Position numbers and translations under genes: made by a program. Source: Mesorhizobium sp. Root102 (GTDB lineage Bacteria > Pseudomonadota > Alphaproteobacteria > Rhizobiales > Rhizobiaceae). Taken from it: 64,000 nt of DNA. A model generated the notes under the pieces. That model did no database searches and had not been told where the DNA came from. It saw only the letters and a list, made by a program, of their open reading frames with translations. Location of the stretch: assembly GCF_001425625.1 (NCBI RefSeq), contig NZ_LMCP01000023.1:334494-398493 (forward strand). Direction: 5' to 3'. The stretch's first letter is position 1. The number at the start of each line of letters is the position of its first letter. Positions 50,815 to 63,136 of this stretch are shown here, piece by piece.

Positions 50815-52387
50815 TAGGCGGCGTGCCCTTTCGCCCGATATTGCGCCGGATCATGCCGAAGTCGGCGCCGCCAGTGGCAAACGCGGTGATGAAGTAGAGC
50901 AGCGCTCCGCCGGCAACCAGCGACAGCAGCGCCGTCGCTTTGACGACTAGCGGCGAGCCCGGGCCGAGCCTGACGGCGAACCAGTGTTCGGCGAAATAGA
51001 GGGCCGTTCCCATCACCACCGCCGACAGCACCAGACGTGGAATGCGTTTCATCAGCGGCACGTCGCGGCCCCAATGGCCGCGCCGAATCAAGACGCCGAG
51101 CAGCATCAGCGCGTTGACCCAGCCGGCCACTGCCGAGGCCACCGCAATGCCGGGCGCGCCCATCCGTGGAAACAGCGTCAGCGCCGTGGTGACGTTTACC
51201 GCCACCGAGATGGCGGCAAAGATCATCGGCGTGCGCGTGTCCTCGCGGGCGAAGTAACCCGGCGTGAACGCCTTGATCAGCACGAAGGCCGGCAGGCCGA
51301 GGCCGAAGATCGCCAGGATCGCCGCAACTGTCGGTGTCGAACCGTTGGCGGCAAACGCGCCGCGCTCATAGACCAGCCGCACGATCGGCTCCGACATCAC
51401 CCAGAGTGCGGCGGCTGCCGGTAGCGTCAGGAACAGCGTGAATTCGACCGAGCGGTTCTGCAGATTGGCCGCTTCGATCAGATTGCCCGACTTCAGTGCC
51501 CGCGACAGTTCGGGCAACAGCACGATTGCGACCGCGACGCCGACCACGCCGAGCGGCAGCTGGTAGATGCGGTCGGCATAGGCGAGCGAGGACACCGCAC
51601 TGTTCTGCGCCGAGGCGATCGCCGTGCCGATCAACTGGTTGATCTGGGTGATGCCGCCGGTGATCGCCGCCGGCAGCGCCAGGACCAGCAGCCGCTTGAC
51701 CGCGGGCGTCATTTTTGGACGGCGGAAGCCGATCGAGATGCCGGCATGGCGCACCGCCACCCAGACGATCGCCAGCTGCACCAGTCCGGCGGCAAGCACG
51801 CCCCAGGACAGGCCGTAGCCGACTGTGAGTGCGTCCGAGCCCTTGTACCAGGCATAGGCGAGCACGCCGATCAGGATGACGTTGAGGAACACCGGCGCCA
51901 CGGCGGCGGCGAAATAGCGGCGCAGCGAATTCAGCATGCCCGCCATCATGGCGCCCAGCGACATGCAGATCAGATAGGGGAACATGATCGTCGCCAGCGT
52001 CACCGTGGTGTCGAATTTCCCCGGCGTGCCGGCAAAACCCGGCGCCACCAGGTAGCGCACGATCAGCGGCATCGCCAGTTCCATGACGATGGTCAGCGCC
52101 AGCAGCGCCGTGAACAGCACGCCGAACACTTCCTCGGAGAAGCGCTTGGCACCGTCGGTACCGTGGGTCTCGATCTCCTTGGCGAACAGCGGCACGAAGG
52201 CGGCGTTGAAGGCGCCCTCGGCGAACAGCCGGCGAAAGGTGTTGGGAAACTGGAAGGCGGCGTTGAAGGCGTCGGCGACCGGTCCGGTGCCGAGTGCGGC
52301 CGCCATCAGCATCTCGCGGCCGAAACCAAGCGCGCGGCTCATCAGCGTGCCGGAGGCAACCGTTGCGAATTTCTTGACGAGGCTCAT
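50789..52387 (-). CDS. murJ: Lipid II flippase MurJ
   Basis: A 532-residue polytopic membrane protein with about 14 helices, of the MviN/MurJ branch of MOP flippases. The N-terminal SLVKKFATVASGTLMSRALG followed by FGREMLMAAALG is the family signature, and ADAFNAAFQFPNTFRRLFAEGAF is highly conserved. Length matches. It lies 46 bp downstream of glnD, an order found in other Rhizobiales. Confidence 0.95.
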   Translation of the reverse strand: MSLVKKFATVASGTLMSRALGFGREMLMAAALGTGPVADAFNAAFQFPNTFRRLFAEGAFNAAFVPLFAKEIETHGTDGAKRFSEEVFGVLFTALLALTIVMELAMPLIVRYLVAPGFAGTPGKFDTTVTLATIMFPYLICMSLGAMMAGMLNSLRRYFAAAVAPVFLNVILIGVLAYAWYKGSDALTVGYGLSWGVLAAGLVQLAIVWVAVRHAGISIGFRRPKMTPAVKRLLVLALPAAITGGITQINQLIGTAIASAQNSAVSSLAYADRIYQLPLGVVGVAVAIVLLPELSRALKSGNLIEAANLQNRSVEFTLFLTLPAAAALWVMSEPIVRLVYERGAFAANGSTPTVAAILAIFGLGLPAFVLIKAFTPGYFAREDTRTPMIFAAISVAVNVTTALTLFPRMGAPGIAVASAVAGWVNALMLLGVLIRRGHWGRDVPLMKRIPRLVLSAVVMGTALYFAEHWFAVRLGPGSPLVVKATALLSLVAGGALLYFITAFATGGADFGMIRRNIGRKGTPPIKEQSPDP

Positions 52388-52433
52388 GCGTTTGGAGACT
52401 GCCTACAGGATAAGGACAAAGTGATAGTTGCGG

Positions 52434-55238
52434 TCACTCGGCGGCCGCCGCCCTGGCTTTGCCGCCGCGCTCCGGCACGATGCCTTCGAGCGTTGCCATC
52501 AGCCGGTTGCGAATGGTGGCGATGCGGGCCGGACTGTCGATCTTCTGGCCGGTGAGATCGGTGACATAGAAAGTGTCGATGACCTTTTCGCCGAAGGTGG
52601 TGATGTGGGCCGATGCGATGTCGAGCGACAGGTCGGAAAGCGTTCCGGTGATCTCCGACAGCAGCCCCGGCCGGTCCAGGCCTTCGACCTCGATGACCGA
52701 AAAACGGTTGGACAGCGTGTTGCGGATTTCGGCGCGTGGCGGGATTTTGAACACTTTGGCGCCGCGCCGCGGCTTGGTGCGTTTCTCGATCATCTCCGGC
52801 AGCCAGCTCTTGCCCGACAGCACGTCCTCGATCAGCCGTCCGACACGTTCGGCGCGCCGGCGCTCGTCCTCGTCGCGGTCGAATTCCCGCGAGATCAGGA
52901 TGGTGTCGAGTGCGCGGCCGTCCGACGTTGTGAAGATCTGCGCGTCGACGATGTTGCCGCCGGCTCCGGCGCAAGCCCCGGCGATGACCGACAGCAGGCG
53001 GGGATGGTCTTGCGCCAGTACGGTGATTTCGGTCACCGCCTCGAACTGGTGGGTCTTGACCATGGTGGCGAGCTTGTTGCCCGCCACATCGGCCTCGCGA
53101 ATGAACTCGGCATGGCGCAGCTGGTCGGCGAGATCGACGGTCAAAAGGTAATTCTCGTAGTGCTGGCCGACGTAGCGCTTGCGGGCCTTGTCCGGCCAGT
53201 CGGCAAGCGCCTCGGCCAGACGCTCGCGCGCCGCCGTCGTGCGCTGGGCGCGCGACACTTCCGAAAACCCACCGGTCAACAGCAATTCGGTCTCGAAATA
53301 AAGCGTGCGCAGCAGCTGGCCTTTCCAGCCGTTCCAGACACCGGGTCCGACGCCCCTGATATCGCAGACGGTCAGGATCAGAAGCAGCTTCAGCCGCTCG
53401 ACCGATTGCACGATCGCGGCGAAATCCTCGATGGTCTTGCGGTCGTTGAGGTCGCGGGTCTGCGCTGTCATCGACATTACGAGGTGGTTCTCGACCAGCC
53501 AGGCGACGGTTTCGGTATCGGCCGGCGACAGCCCCATATGCGGGCAGATGCGACGCGCGATCCTGGCCCCGGCCTCCGAATGATCCTCCGGCCTGCCCTT
53601 GGCGATGTCGTGCAGAAGCACGGCGACATAGAGCGCCTCGCGGCTCTTCTTCAGTCCGGGCATCAGCGTGTGGGAGAGGGGATGGATTTTCTCGCCGTCG
53701 CCGCGCTCGATCTCGGCCAGCACGCCGATACAGCGGATCAGGTGCTCGTCGACCGTGTAGTGGTGGTACATCGAGAACTGCATCATGGCGACGATCTTGC
53801 CGAAATCCGGAATCAGTTTGCCGAGCAGCCCGGCCTCATTCATGCGCCGCAGATTGAGTTCGGCATTGCGGTCCGAAGTCAGGATGTCGAGGAACAGCCG
53901 GTTTGCCTCCTCATCGCGCCGCAGCGACTTGTTGACCAGGCCGAGCGAGCGGGTCAGCAGCTTTAGCGCGTCGGGGTGGAATTCCAGGCCGTGCTTGTCG
54001 GCGAACCAGAACAATCTCAAAAGATTGACGGGATCACGCTCGAAAACCTGGTCGTCGGCGAGGTTGATGCGGTGGTTGTCGACGATGAAATCGGAAGTGC
54101 CGGCCAGCTTGCGCTTGCGCCTGGAGAAAGTCAGGAAGATACGGTTGAAGCCCGGCACGTGCTTGGCCTGTTCCTCTTCGAGCGCGGCACAGAAGATGCG
54201 GGTCAGGTCGCCGACATCCTTGGCAACGAGGAAGTAGTGCTTCATGAAGCGCTCGACCGCCGACAGGCCGGGGTGAGTGGTGTAGCCGAGCCGTTCGGCG
54301 ATCTCGCGCTGGATGTCGAAATGCAGCCGTTCCTCGGCCTTGCCGGTGAGAAAATGCATGTGGCAGCGTACCGCCCACAGGAAATCCTCGGCTTTCTGGA
54401 ATTCCCGGTACTCAGCCTCGGTGAAGACGCCCTTGTCGACCAGTTCCTGGCCGGTGCGCACACGGTAGAAATACTTGCCGATCCAGAACAGCGTCTGCAG
54501 GTCGCGCAGGCCGCCCTTGCCGTCCTTGACGTTGGGCTCGACAAGATAGCGGCTTTCGCCGGCCTTGGCATGGCGGTCGTCGCGCTCGGCAAGCTTGGCC
54601 TGGACATATTCGGGGCCGGTCGTGCGCACCACCTCATGGTCGAAGCGCAGCATCAGTTCGTCATAGAGTTTTTCGTCGCCCCACAGAAAACGCGCTTCGA
54701 GGATCGAGGTGCGGATGGTGACATCGGTGCGCGACAGGCGCAGGCATTCGTCGATGTTGCGGGTGGCGTGGCCGACCTTCAGCCCGAGATCCCACAGAAT
54801 GTAGAGCATATACTCGACGGTCTGTTCGCCCCACGGCGTCTGCTTGTAGGGCAGCAGGAACAACAGGTCGATGTCGGATCCAGGCGCCAGTGTGCCGCGG
54901 CCGTAGCCGCCGACAGCGACGACGGCCATGCGCTCCGCGGAAGACGGGTTCTTGACCCGGTAGACATGGGTGACGGCGAAATCGTAAAGCGCCCGGATGA
55001 TCTCGTCCATGACATGCGACAGCCGCGCCGCGCAGGCGCTGCCGCCGCCGTCGTCCCTCAGCATGCGTTCGGCCATGGCGCGCCCCTCCGCCAGCCGCCC
55101 CTTGAGCAACTGGAGCACACCGCCGCGCGCGGCCTGTCCGGAGCCGTCGCCTGCCGTAGCCGCGGTCAGCGCGGTCATCTCGCGGCGCAAGGCTTCGCCG
55201 TCGATCAGTTCGTTGAGCTTCAGGGAGATTCTTGCCAT
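52434..55238 (-). CDS. glnD: Bifunctional PII uridylyltransferase/uridylyl-removing enzyme GlnD
   Basis: A 934-residue nitrogen sensor. Nucleotidyltransferase domain with GSDIDLLFL, HD hydrolase domain with LLHDIAKGRPEDHSEAG, and two C-terminal ACT domains (VTEITVLAQDHPRLLSVIAG; FSVIEVEGLDRPGLLSEITG) are in the expected order. Length agrees with rhizobial GlnD. Its start overlaps the upstream GT25 gene by 19 bp. It modifies PII proteins according to glutamine level. Confidence 0.95.
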   Translation of the reverse strand: MARISLKLNELIDGEALRREMTALTAATAGDGSGQAARGGVLQLLKGRLAEGRAMAERMLRDDGGGSACAARLSHVMDEIIRALYDFAVTHVYRVKNPSSAERMAVVAVGGYGRGTLAPGSDIDLLFLLPYKQTPWGEQTVEYMLYILWDLGLKVGHATRNIDECLRLSRTDVTIRTSILEARFLWGDEKLYDELMLRFDHEVVRTTGPEYVQAKLAERDDRHAKAGESRYLVEPNVKDGKGGLRDLQTLFWIGKYFYRVRTGQELVDKGVFTEAEYREFQKAEDFLWAVRCHMHFLTGKAEERLHFDIQREIAERLGYTTHPGLSAVERFMKHYFLVAKDVGDLTRIFCAALEEEQAKHVPGFNRIFLTFSRRKRKLAGTSDFIVDNHRINLADDQVFERDPVNLLRLFWFADKHGLEFHPDALKLLTRSLGLVNKSLRRDEEANRLFLDILTSDRNAELNLRRMNEAGLLGKLIPDFGKIVAMMQFSMYHHYTVDEHLIRCIGVLAEIERGDGEKIHPLSHTLMPGLKKSREALYVAVLLHDIAKGRPEDHSEAGARIARRICPHMGLSPADTETVAWLVENHLVMSMTAQTRDLNDRKTIEDFAAIVQSVERLKLLLILTVCDIRGVGPGVWNGWKGQLLRTLYFETELLLTGGFSEVSRAQRTTAARERLAEALADWPDKARKRYVGQHYENYLLTVDLADQLRHAEFIREADVAGNKLATMVKTHQFEAVTEITVLAQDHPRLLSVIAGACAGAGGNIVDAQIFTTSDGRALDTILISREFDRDEDERRRAERVGRLIEDVLSGKSWLPEMIEKRTKPRRGAKVFKIPPRAEIRNTLSNRFSVIEVEGLDRPGLLSEITGTLSDLSLDIASAHITTFGEKVIDTFYVTDLTGQKIDSPARIATIRNRLMATLEGIVPERGGKARAAAAE

Positions 55239-56125
55239 ATGTCCAGGTCGGCCTTGCCTTTTCGGCGGCGTCTATAGCGCGTTTTCGCGGCGCTGGGTAT
55301 GGGGCCGGCCGGCAGCCCGGAATTGGCCTGGTCGGTTGCCTCGATAGAGCCGAAGGGCACGACAATCTGCCGCCGCAGCCTGCAGAAGTCGGCGATCCAC
55401 CTCATGGCTCGCCCGGCTTCTCTGCTGATTCTCACGGCTGTCGGCTTCCTCTGCCTTGTCATAAGCCCGCTCGCGGTCCGCGCGGCATCCCGTTCCTGGT
55501 CAAGCAGGCTTGGAAGCCTGTCGCCGACGAATTGGTCTTGCGTGCAGAGTGCGGGCACAAGCTGGTAGACGGTCTTGCCGACCGAGATAGTGGGGTCGAA
55601 GATGAGATCATCGACAGCTATATTGACGTGCGCGGTTGCCTGCAGAAAGTCGCGTGCCGTTTGCCGTGAGAGGAGATAACCCCCAGCCCCCGAATGGTGC
55701 CTGCGGAGGCGGAATATGGAAAAACCGTGTCCGGCAGAGGTCCTTGTCCTCTGGATTACGGTTCTGGAGAAGACCGTCTCGAGCTTCACGACGTCCGCGT
55801 CTGCCGGCACCCAGCTCGTATCGCCCAGCAGCGCACCGGTCTTGCCGGAGAAGACCACGTCATCCTCGAACACGGCGCCGTATGGGGCGTCGTCCTGGGC
55901 GATGATCGTCCAGCAGGCACGATGGCTGTGCAGGCAGGCGATCTCGCTGCCGGCGAGGGGCCGGGTGGCGTGTATTGCGTGCTGCGGCTGCAGCGCCAGG
56001 CTGGGATGTTCCTTGGCATCGATTCCCGCGACCCGTTCGAACGCGATGCCGATACGGGCGAACTCGGCAACTATATGGGCAAGCCGGTCTGCAGACCGAT
56101 CGAGGTTTATGACCAAGCATTTCAT
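55220..56125 (-). CDS. Glycosyltransferase family 25 (LPS biosynthesis)
   Basis: A 301-residue GT25 protein. The N-terminal CLVINLDRSADRLAHI is the family start, and YGAVFEDDVVFSG holds the ED(D) metal-binding pair. C-terminal GAGGYLLSRQTARDFL and VDDLIFDP also fit. The last 45 residues are basic and less conserved and run 19 bp into glnD. It probably modifies lipopolysaccharide; the sugar is unknown. About 190 bp upstream, to copA, contain the copper promoter. Confidence 0.82.
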   Translation of the reverse strand: MKCLVINLDRSADRLAHIVAEFARIGIAFERVAGIDAKEHPSLALQPQHAIHATRPLAGSEIACLHSHRACWTIIAQDDAPYGAVFEDDVVFSGKTGALLGDTSWVPADADVVKLETVFSRTVIQRTRTSAGHGFSIFRLRRHHSGAGGYLLSRQTARDFLQATAHVNIAVDDLIFDPTISVGKTVYQLVPALCTQDQFVGDRLPSLLDQERDAARTASGLMTRQRKPTAVRISREAGRAMRWIADFCRLRRQIVVPFGSIEATDQANSGLPAGPIPSAAKTRYRRRRKGKADLDIWQESP

Positions 56126-56253
56126 TGTTTAACTGATTGGTACCATTGGTGGAGGATCGGAATTTATTAGCACACGCTGCGCTACGGCATATGAGCTTTT
56201 TTCTGCGCGAATCGCCCGGGCGGCACTCGAAATGCGAAAAGTCAAAACGGCCC

Positions 56254-56284
56254 TTGACCTTCCAGTTACTGGAAGCCCTATCTC
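56254..56284 (+). promoter_or_regulatory. CueR/HmrR-type promoter of copA
   Basis: TTGACC (-35, 56254-56259) and TATCTC (-10, 56279-56284) are separated by 19 bp, the long spacer of MerR-type promoters. The spacer contains the palindrome CTTCCAGTTACTGGAAG (56259-56275), the classic copper-regulator operator. The ATG of copA is 35 bp downstream. Confidence 0.88.
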
Positions 56285-56318
56285 CGCGTCACGCACCGAT
56301 CCATCGAGGCATCTTTGA

Positions 56319-58823
<2,505 letters not shown>

Positions 58824-58867
58824 CCCAAGCCCCCAAAATACGAAACCCACTCTACAGGAGACCATGA

Positions 58868-59260
58868 ATGACCTTGGCCAAAAAACTCGTGCTGCTGCTG
58901 ATGGCGGCCGGAATGCTGGTTGCCGTCTTCCTCGAAAGCGTCCCGGCACAGAGCGAGGAAATGAAACACGACATGGCCGGCATGTCGACGGACGCCCCCA
59001 GTCCTTCGACCGAAGGCTACAAGGCGGCGATGGACAAGATGCATGCCGACATGATGGCATCTGAATACACCGGCAATGCCGACGTCGATTTCGTCAAGGG
59101 CATGATCCCGCACCACCAGGGTGCCATCGACATGGCCAAGGTAGAGCTTGCCAACGGCAAGGACCCGGAAATCCGCAAGCTCGCCGAAGGCGTCATCGCC
59201 GCGCAGGAAGCCGAGATCAAGCAGATGCAGGCCTGGCTCGCCGCCCATCCGGTGAAGTAG
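58868..59260 (+). CDS. DUF305 periplasmic copper-associated protein
   Basis: A 130-residue exported protein: signal peptide MTLAKKLVLLLMAAGMLVAV, Met/His-rich HDMAGM and DKMHADMMA, then the DUF305 motif VKGMIPHHQGAIDMAK. Ferritin-like DUF305 proteins bind copper in some bacteria. It lies 44 bp after copA and is likely co-transcribed. Confidence 0.87.
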   Translation: MTLAKKLVLLLMAAGMLVAVFLESVPAQSEEMKHDMAGMSTDAPSPSTEGYKAAMDKMHADMMASEYTGNADVDFVKGMIPHHQGAIDMAKVELANGKDPEIRKLAEGVIAAQEAEIKQMQAWLAAHPVK

Positions 59261-59346
59261 GCTTTCGGCAATCGCCAAGGCGGCGAGAACGCCTCTGGAT
59301 TTCTCGCCCAGCCTGTGATGCGATCCGGCCTCAACTGGAGCCCGCC

Positions 59347-60192
59347 ATGCCATCGACCATCAGAACCACCAAACTGCCCTCAGGCGAAGCCGTTCAGGTG
59401 CTTGGTCAGGGGACATGGAAGATGGGCGAGGATATCGGCCGCCGTACCGATGAGGTGAATGCACTCAAGCTCGGCCTCGACCTTGGCATCACGCTGATCG
59501 ACACCGCCGAAATGTATGCCAGCGGCGGCGCCGAGGAGGTGGTCGCCGAGGCCATTTCCGGGCGCCGCGACAAGACCTTCCTGGTTTCGAAAGTTCTACC
59601 ATCAAACGCTTCGCGCGCGGGCGTGCGGCGCGCCTGCGAAAACAGCCTGAAGCGCCTGCGTACCGACCGCATCGATCTCTATCTGCTGCATTGGCCCGGC
59701 AGCGTGCCATTGACGGAAACGGTCGCCGCCTTCGAGTCCCTGAAAAAAGCCGGCAAGATCCGCCACTGGGGCGTCAGCAATTTCGACACCGACGAGATGG
59801 AAGAACTGGTCGGCCTGCCCGATGGCGGCAATGTCCAGACCAACCAGGTGCTCTACAATCTGGTCCGGCGTGGCCTCGAATTCGACCTGGCGCCCTGGAG
59901 CCGGCAGCGCGGCATTCCGCTAATGGCGTATTCGCCGGTCGAGCAGGGCGCGCTGGCGCGCAATGCCAGGCTCGACGCCGTCGCCGCCCGCCACAATGCG
60001 ACCCCGGCACAGATCGCCCTGGCCTGGGTGATGCATCAGGAGGGCGTCATCGCCATCCCGAAGGCCAGCAGCCAGGAGCACGTCCGCCAGAATGTCGCCG
60101 CGCTCGACATCAAGCTGACGCCGCAGGACATCGCCGATCTCGACCGCGCCTTCCCGCCGCCGGCGCGCAAGCGCGGGTTGGAGATGATCTGA
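59347..60192 (+). CDS. Aldo/keto reductase
   Basis: A 281-residue NADPH-dependent reductase. Catalytic tetrad: Asp in LIDTAEMYASGGAEE, the Tyr in the same motif, Lys in LVSKVLPSNA and His in YLLHWPGSVP. Cofactor site IPKASSQEHVRQN is present. It has its own 86-bp leader after the DUF305 gene. The stop abuts that of mutS. Confidence 0.9.
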   Translation: MPSTIRTTKLPSGEAVQVLGQGTWKMGEDIGRRTDEVNALKLGLDLGITLIDTAEMYASGGAEEVVAEAISGRRDKTFLVSKVLPSNASRAGVRRACENSLKRLRTDRIDLYLLHWPGSVPLTETVAAFESLKKAGKIRHWGVSNFDTDEMEELVGLPDGGNVQTNQVLYNLVRRGLEFDLAPWSRQRGIPLMAYSPVEQGALARNARLDAVAARHNATPAQIALAWVMHQEGVIAIPKASSQEHVRQNVAALDIKLTPQDIADLDRAFPPPARKRGLEMI

Positions 60193-62922
60193 CTACTTCC
60201 CCGCCAGGCCCTTCAACCGGTAAAGCGCTTCCAGCGCCTCCCTCGGCGTCATCTCGTCGGGATTGATCTCGCCCAGCGCCACACCCAGCGCATCGCTCTT
60301 GACCGGTCTCGGCGCCTCCCGCTTCACCGCCACTGAAAACAGCGGCAGGTCGTCCACCAGCCGGTTGGTCTTGCCGGAAACCTCGCCCTCTTCCAACTGG
60401 TGCAGCACTTCCTTGGCCCGGTCGACCACCGCCTCCGGCAGGCCGGCCAGCCGCGCCACCTGCACGCCGTAGGAGCGGTCGGCGGCACCCTTGCCGACTT
60501 CGTGCAGGAAGACGACGTCGTTTTCCCACTCCTTGACCCGCATGGTGACGTTGTGCAGCCGAGCCAGTTTGCCGGCCAGCGAGGTCATTTCGTGGAAATG
60601 GGTGGCGAAGATCGCCCGGCAGCGGTTCTTCTCATGCAGATATTCGACCGCCGCCCAGGCGATCGACAGGCCGTCGAAGGTGGCTGTACCGCGACCGATC
60701 TCATCGAGGATCACCAGTGCGCGCTCGCCGGCCTGGTTGAGGATCGCCGCCGTCTCGACCATTTCGACCATGAACGTCGAGCGGCCGCGCGCCAGATCGT
60801 CCGAGGCGCCGACACGCGAGAACAGCCGGTCGACGACGCCGATATGGGCTGATGTCGCCGGCACGAACGAGCCGGTCTGGGCCAGGATGGCGATCAGCGC
60901 GTTCTGCCGCAGAAACGTCGACTTGCCGCCCATGTTGGGGCCGGTCAAAAGCCAGATGGCACCGTTCTTGGCGCTGCCCTCCGGCGACAAATCGCAATCA
61001 TTGGCGACGAACGGGCCTTCGCCCGAGCGGCGCAGCGCCTGCTCGACCACCGGATGCCGCCCGCCCGAAATGTCGAAGGCAAGGCTCGAATCCACCACCG
61101 GCCGGCACCATGCTTCGCTTTCCGATAAAAGCGCGAGTGCCGCCGACACGTCGAGAGCGGCCATCGCATCGGCCCCAGCGCGGATCTTCTCCGCTTCGCC
61201 GACCGCTTCCGCCGTCAGCGCGTCGAAGGCGGCAAGTTCGATGCTGAGCGCCCGGTCGGCGGCATTGGCGATCTTGGTCTCGAGTTCGGCAAGCTCGGTC
61301 GTGGTGAAGCGCATGGCGTTGGCCATGGTCTGGCGGTGGATGAAGCGCGCCTTGGCGCCGTCGCTGCCGGTCATCACCGCATGATGGTTGGCGGTCACCT
61401 CGATGTAGTAGCCAAGCACGTTGTTGTGCCGGATCTTCAGCGAGCGGATGCCGGTCTCGTCGATCAGCGAGCGCTCCAGCCCAGCGATCACTTTGCGCGA
61501 TTCATCGCGCAGCGCCCGCATCTCGTCGAGATCGGCATGGTAGCCGCCGCGCACGAAGCCGCCGTCGCGCTTGAGCAGCGGCAGTTCGTCGCCAAGCGCC
61601 TGCGTCAGATGCTGGGCCAGCGCCTGGGGCAGTGCATGGATGGCGGCGAGTGCGGCGGTCAATTCCTGGGGCAGGGTGGTCGCGGCAAAGATTTCGGCGA
61701 TCGCGCCTGCCGCTTCGAAACCGGCACGCAGCGCGCCGAGGTCGCGCGGCCCGCCCCGGTTGAGCGCCAGCCTGGACAGCGCGCGCGGCATGTCGGCGAC
61801 GCTCTTCAGGCTCGACCGCACCGCCTGGCAGAGCCGCGTTTCGGAGCGGAAGAACGACACCGAATCCAGCCTGGCGCCGATCGCAGCCGGGTCGGTCAGC
61901 GGTGCCATCAGCCGGTCGGCGAGCAGCCTTGCGCCGCCGCCGGTGACCGTGCGGTCGATCGCCTTGAACAGCGAACCTTCGCGGCTGCCCGACAGTGTGC
62001 GCAGCAGTTCGAGATTGCCGCGCGTCGCCGGGTCGATGAACAGGGTCGATCCCTGCTCCTCGCGCTCGGGCCGCGACAGCGGCGGACGCTCAGCCTTCTG
62101 CGTCTTCTCGACATAGGCGATGGCGCCCGAGATCGCCGACAGTTCGGCACGCGAAAACGCGCCAAACGAGTCCGGCGTCGCCACATCGAAGAAACGGGCG
62201 ATGCGTCCGGTGGCCGAGGCCGAATCGAACAGGCTCGGCGGCTGCGGGCTGGCGACGCGGCCGAGCACGTCGAACACGGGCTTCAGCTCCGGATCATGGA
62301 ACACCGGCTCGGCGACGATCATCTCACGCGGATCGACGCGGAAGATGTCGGCCAGCAGCCGGTCGGCGGTGGTGTCCGTGACACGAAAGGCGCCGGTCGA
62401 GATGTCGATCCAGGCCAGCGCGAAGCTGTGATCGGCTCCGCCTTTCACCCGCCCCAGCGCCATCAGGAAGCTGGATTCCGAGGGCGCCAGCAATTTGTCC
62501 TCGGTGATGGTGCCCGGCGTCACCAGCCGCACCACGTCGCGGCGCACCACTGATTTGCCGCCGCGCTTCTTCGCTTCGGCCGGATCTTCGATCTGCTCGC
62601 AGACGGCAACGCGGAACCCCTGGCCGATCAGCTTCTGCAGATAATCGTCGGCCGCATGCACCGGCACGCCGCACATCGGGATGTCGAGCCCTTGATACTT
62701 GCCGCGCTTGGTCAGCACGATGCCGAGCGCCCGGCTCGCCTTCTCGGCGTCGTCGAAGAACAGCTCGTAGAAATCGCCCATGCGATAGAACAGCAGCGAA
62801 TCCGGGTTCGCCGCCTTGATCTCGATGAACTGCTCTATCATCGGCGTGGCGCCAGCGGCGGCGGCGGGCAACGGCGTCATGGCCTCGGGGGCGTCCGGCT
62901 CGTTCGGGCTATGCATGTTCAT
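60193..62922 (-). CDS. mutS: DNA mismatch repair protein MutS
   Basis: A 909-residue mismatch-recognition ATPase. The mismatch-binding FYELFF lies near residue 50 (MGDFYELFFDDAEKA); Walker A is TGPNMGGKSTFLRQ, Walker B LVILDEIGRGTATFDG. ATG 62922 (MNMHSPNEPD) is chosen; upstream codons lack conservation. Length is typical for rhizobial MutS. The stop is immediately next to that of the aldo/keto reductase. Confidence 0.95.
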   Translation of the reverse strand: MNMHSPNEPDAPEAMTPLPAAAAGATPMIEQFIEIKAANPDSLLFYRMGDFYELFFDDAEKASRALGIVLTKRGKYQGLDIPMCGVPVHAADDYLQKLIGQGFRVAVCEQIEDPAEAKKRGGKSVVRRDVVRLVTPGTITEDKLLAPSESSFLMALGRVKGGADHSFALAWIDISTGAFRVTDTTADRLLADIFRVDPREMIVAEPVFHDPELKPVFDVLGRVASPQPPSLFDSASATGRIARFFDVATPDSFGAFSRAELSAISGAIAYVEKTQKAERPPLSRPEREEQGSTLFIDPATRGNLELLRTLSGSREGSLFKAIDRTVTGGGARLLADRLMAPLTDPAAIGARLDSVSFFRSETRLCQAVRSSLKSVADMPRALSRLALNRGGPRDLGALRAGFEAAGAIAEIFAATTLPQELTAALAAIHALPQALAQHLTQALGDELPLLKRDGGFVRGGYHADLDEMRALRDESRKVIAGLERSLIDETGIRSLKIRHNNVLGYYIEVTANHHAVMTGSDGAKARFIHRQTMANAMRFTTTELAELETKIANAADRALSIELAAFDALTAEAVGEAEKIRAGADAMAALDVSAALALLSESEAWCRPVVDSSLAFDISGGRHPVVEQALRRSGEGPFVANDCDLSPEGSAKNGAIWLLTGPNMGGKSTFLRQNALIAILAQTGSFVPATSAHIGVVDRLFSRVGASDDLARGRSTFMVEMVETAAILNQAGERALVILDEIGRGTATFDGLSIAWAAVEYLHEKNRCRAIFATHFHEMTSLAGKLARLHNVTMRVKEWENDVVFLHEVGKGAADRSYGVQVARLAGLPEAVVDRAKEVLHQLEEGEVSGKTNRLVDDLPLFSVAVKREAPRPVKSDALGVALGEINPDEMTPREALEALYRLKGLAGK

Positions 62923-63136
62923 GCGCGGCACGCTAGCAGATGTGATCGCGCGGTTTAATGCCGAAGCTTCGAAAAACAGGGGACGACCGACACGGCCGAT
63001 TGGCCGCAATTACCGATCCGATCCGCGATTCCCGAGCGCTGGCGGTTTACACGCGGCGGCGCGTGGTCTTAATTCGGACCGAACCAAAGCACCCGCTTCA
63101 ACGAGGTGCTGCATAGGCGAGGAAATCAAGAACATC

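Noticed and set aside
52428..53966. 512-codon plus-strand frame opposite glnD
   Set aside because: Antisense shadow; glnD domains are intact across this region.
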